NCBI RefSeq assembly: GCF_000566685.1
Contig: NZ_AZQN01000003.1
Coordinates: 496,001-560,000 of the forward strand
Direction: 5' to 3'
From: Dyadobacter tibetensis Y620-1
GTDB lineage: Bacteria; Bacteroidota; Bacteroidia; Cytophagales; Spirosomataceae
Length of the DNA stretch: 64,000 nt
In this document: in pieces, positions 62,307 to 64,000 of the stretch
Layout: each line of letters opens with the position of its first letter
Position numbering within the stretch: the stretch's first letter is position 1
The notes under the pieces: generated by a model
What the model was told of the DNA's origin: nothing
Database searches by the model: none
Seen by the model: only the letters and a program-made list of their open reading frames with translations
Made by a program: the position numbers and the translations under genes

Positions 62307-62942
62307 ATGATGAATCCGAATACATTTTCTTGGGAGTTATTCCATAAGGCACCCATTGTAGGTATCCTTCGTAATATTACGATAGAAGATCTTCCTATGC
62401 TCTTGCAAATCTATAGTGAAGTGGGGCTAACTACCCTAGAAATAACCATGAATACGCCTGGCGCGGAAGAGATGATTGCCTACGCTGTTGCCAATGCACC
62501 TGAAGGGCTTAATATTGGAGCAGGCACCGTTTGCACGGATCGGGAGTTGAAATCGGCTTTGGAGGCGGGCGCCCAGTTTATAGTTACTCCAGTAGTATCA
62601 GCTAAAATCATAAAAAAGTGTGTAAAAAAGAGCATTCCTATATTTCCTGGAGCTTATACCCCCACTGAAATTTATAAAGCTTGGTCTTTAGGTGCTCCCA
62701 TGATTAAAGTATTCCCGGCCACAGCTTTAGGGCCTACATTTATTCGAGATATTAAAGGGCCCTTTCAGGATATAAAACTGATTCCTACTGGTGGGGTTTC
62801 CTTAGAGAATTTCATAGAATTCAAAAATGCAGGAGCCGATGGGTATGGTTTAGCCAGTCTTCTTTTCGACAAAAAAATGATAGCTAATAAAGATTGGCCG
62901 GCACTTAAGGTCCATCTTGGTAAATTTGTTGCGTTATTATAA
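62307..62942 (+). CDS. KDPG/KHG aldolase (2-dehydro-3-deoxy-phosphogluconate aldolase family)
   Basis: 211 residues, a short class I TIM barrel. The general acid/base Glu45 (TLEITMN) and Schiff-base Lys134 (MIKVFPA) are present, with PIFPGAYTPTE and IPTGGVSLEN phosphate-binding loops. It cleaves 2-keto-3-deoxy-6-phosphogluconate to pyruvate and glyceraldehyde-3-phosphate; some members also cleave 4-hydroxy-2-oxoglutarate. It stands alone here, with no kinase or dehydratase gene next to it, so whether it serves hexuronate breakdown or another pathway is open. It is not next to the hydroxyproline cluster. Confidence 0.93.
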   Translation: MMNPNTFSWELFHKAPIVGILRNITIEDLPMLLQIYSEVGLTTLEITMNTPGAEEMIAYAVANAPEGLNIGAGTVCTDRELKSALEAGAQFIVTPVVSAKIIKKCVKKSIPIFPGAYTPTEIYKAWSLGAPMIKVFPATALGPTFIRDIKGPFQDIKLIPTGGVSLENFIEFKNAGADGYGLASLLFDKKMIANKDWPALKVHLGKFVALL

Positions 62943-63012
62943 ATCAGGTAAATAAGCCTAAACCACTACATTCTATGATTGGGTGAGCCACCAACGGTAT
63001 GGATTATCCACT

Positions 63013-63020
63013 TACCTTTG
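63013..63020 (+). promoter_or_regulatory. Candidate -7 element directly at the helicase start
   Basis: TACCTTTG fits TAnnTTTG and ends 3 bp before the ATG at 63024. Transcription should begin at or within a few bases of the A of that ATG, which would make a leaderless mRNA. Confidence 0.45.
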
Positions 63021-63023
63021 TAT

Positions 63024-64000
63024 ATGGATTATTTCAAAAAACTGCTTGGACTGCTTCAGATAGAACGGGAAGAGGACCGACTGTCTTACAAAAAACTCAC
63101 AGAGAATACTTCCGTTTCTGAGCGCAGAGGCGAAGGTCTCGCCTGGTATCCCATTGCTATACGAGGCACCGAGATGGGACGAGGAGATTATCTGACCGTA
63201 GAGTTGGAGCGTACTACACATCAGGATATTGCGCATCAATTCCGTTCCGGAATGCCAGCAGTTTTGTTCTCCAACCATGACCCCAAAGAAGACCGCGTTG
63301 AAGGGACAATCTCCTATCAGAATGGCAATCGACTGAAAATTGCACTGCGAAATGAAGAGCTTCCCGATTGGTCGCGAGATGGCAAGCTGGGCATTGAATT
63401 AATGTTTGATGATAACAGCTATGACGAAATGAATGCCGCTTTGAAAAAAGCGGAAAAGGATTTGGAAAACCCTGCTCGACTACCGTTGATGCGGGTTCTA
63501 TTGGGAGAAAAGGAGCCATCATACCACCCGAATCCTATAAATTATCATTTTAAGGGACTGAATGAATCCCAGGAAAATGCTGCCCAAAAAATTTTAATGG
63601 CCAATGAGCTGTCCATTGTTCATGGCCCTCCTGGTACAGGTAAGACTACTACCCTTATCCAAGCGATTACGGCGTTGGCTGCTACAGGATCCGAAAAGAT
63701 TCTGGTCGTAGCCCCAAGCAATACTGCCGTCGATCTGCTTAGCGAGAAACTTTCCGAAGAAGGACTTCATGTGGTTAGGGTTGGGAATCCTGCTAAGGTT
63801 TCCCAACGGTTGTCTGCCCTTACCCTGGATCATAAAATGACCGCCCATCCAAGAACCAAGGAAATTAAGGCGCTGAAGAAGCAAGCCAATGAGTTTCGGA
63901 ATATGGCGCATAAATACAAGCGCAATTTTGGCAAAGCCGAAAGAGAACAGCGTAAGGCGCTTTTTGATGAGGCTCATCGAATCATAAAAGAAGTAGGCAG
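63024..64000 (+). CDS. IGHMBP2-like superfamily 1 helicase, N-terminal part
   Basis: Opens at ATG 63024 (MDYFKKLLGLLQIEREEDRLSYK) and runs without a stop to the window edge, at least 325 residues. An N-terminal OB-like/1B region (about 45-130; AIRGTEMGRGDYLTVELER) precedes LNESQENAAQKIL and the Walker A motif GPPGTGKTTT at about 201-210, then motif Ia VVAPSNTAVDLLSEKL. The downstream helicase motifs and the C-terminus are outside the window. The IGHMBP2/SMUBP2-like bacterial proteins are AAA domain-containing 5'-3' helicases on DNA or RNA, with roles not settled in Bacteroidota. Confidence 0.93.
   Translation, partial: MDYFKKLLGLLQIEREEDRLSYKKLTENTSVSERRGEGLAWYPIAIRGTEMGRGDYLTVELERTTHQDIAHQFRSGMPAVLFSNHDPKEDRVEGTISYQNGNRLKIALRNEELPDWSRDGKLGIELMFDDNSYDEMNAALKKAEKDLENPARLPLMRVLLGEKEPSYHPNPINYHFKGLNESQENAAQKILMANELSIVHGPPGTGKTTTLIQAITALAATGSEKILVVAPSNTAVDLLSEKLSEEGLHVVRVGNPAKVSQRLSALTLDHKMTAHPRTKEIKALKKQANEFRNMAHKYKRNFGKAEREQRKALFDEAHRIIKEVG

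Noticed and set aside
62307..62942. KDPG/KHG aldolase as part of a hydroxyproline route through 4-hydroxy-2-oxoglutarate
   Set aside because: That route is the mitochondrial one; the bacterial cluster here uses the deaminase and semialdehyde dehydrogenase, and the aldolase gene is 47 kb away.

Overview
The window is about 64 kb of a Bacteroidota chromosome, most likely from the Cytophagales (Spirosomaceae-like). The basis is two SusC/SusD outer-membrane uptake pairs, the type IX secretion genes porU and porV, a cargo protein with a type IX sorting tail, a GH97 glycosidase, a bacterial geranylgeranylglyceryl phosphate synthase, and repeated matches to the Bacteroidota -7 promoter element TAnnTTTG. 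No tRNA, rRNA, CRISPR array, insertion sequence or prophage was recognised. The assignment to a family is inference from gene content only.

Layout. 1-7443 (minus): ECF sigma factor, FecR anti-sigma factor, a SusC receptor with an N-terminal STN signalling domain, SusD and a lipoprotein cut by the window edge; together a classic cell-surface signalling uptake locus. 7820-15670: a Gfo/Idh/MocA oxidoreductase diverging from a set of genes that fit trans-4-hydroxy-L-proline breakdown to 2-oxoglutarate (DapA-like deaminase, 2-oxoglutarate semialdehyde dehydrogenase, two-cysteine epimerase, FAD-dependent D-hydroxyproline dehydrogenase, APC permease). 15803-19362: sialidase-fold secreted protein, 2-hydroxyacid dehydrogenase, beta carbonic anhydrase, NUDIX hydrolase. 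19597-23168: tripartite export operon (TolC, HlyD lipoprotein, ABC-2 permease) without an ATPase gene, preceded by an FNR-like palindrome. 23242-26270 (minus): HupE-like membrane protein and M1 peptidase. 26458-30666 (minus): TonB receptor followed by a predicted beta-helix lipoprotein instead of SusD. 31138-33384: a lipoprotein and an M14 carboxypeptidase, convergent.

33668-38917: a partial histidine operon (hisH, hisA, hisF, hisIE) preceded by a short leader ORF and an intrinsic terminator, followed by two holin-like small membrane proteins, a one-helix membrane protein and the prenylglyceryl phosphate synthase. 39069-45913: small lipoprotein, SprT-like metalloprotein, the type IX sortase PorU, PorV, and an M16-family protein that has lost its zinc motif. 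45960-53280: class I photolyase, DUF1080 protein, SusD and SusC. 53744-62942: a very large secreted nuclease with a type IX sorting tail, a GH97 glycosidase, a two-subunit molybdenum hydroxylase and a KDPG-type aldolase. 63024 to the end: a truncated IGHMBP2-like helicase.

The clearest functional links are within the window itself: PorU/PorV handle proteins with sorting tails such as the 53744 nuclease, and the two SusCD loci plus the lone TonB receptor are three separate outer-membrane uptake routes. The most unusual points are the his leader region, the orphan non-catalytic M16 protein beside porV, the export operon without its own ATPase and with a possible CRP/FNR operator, and the TonB receptor paired with a beta-helix lipoprotein. 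No wholly new system could be demonstrated from sequence reading alone.
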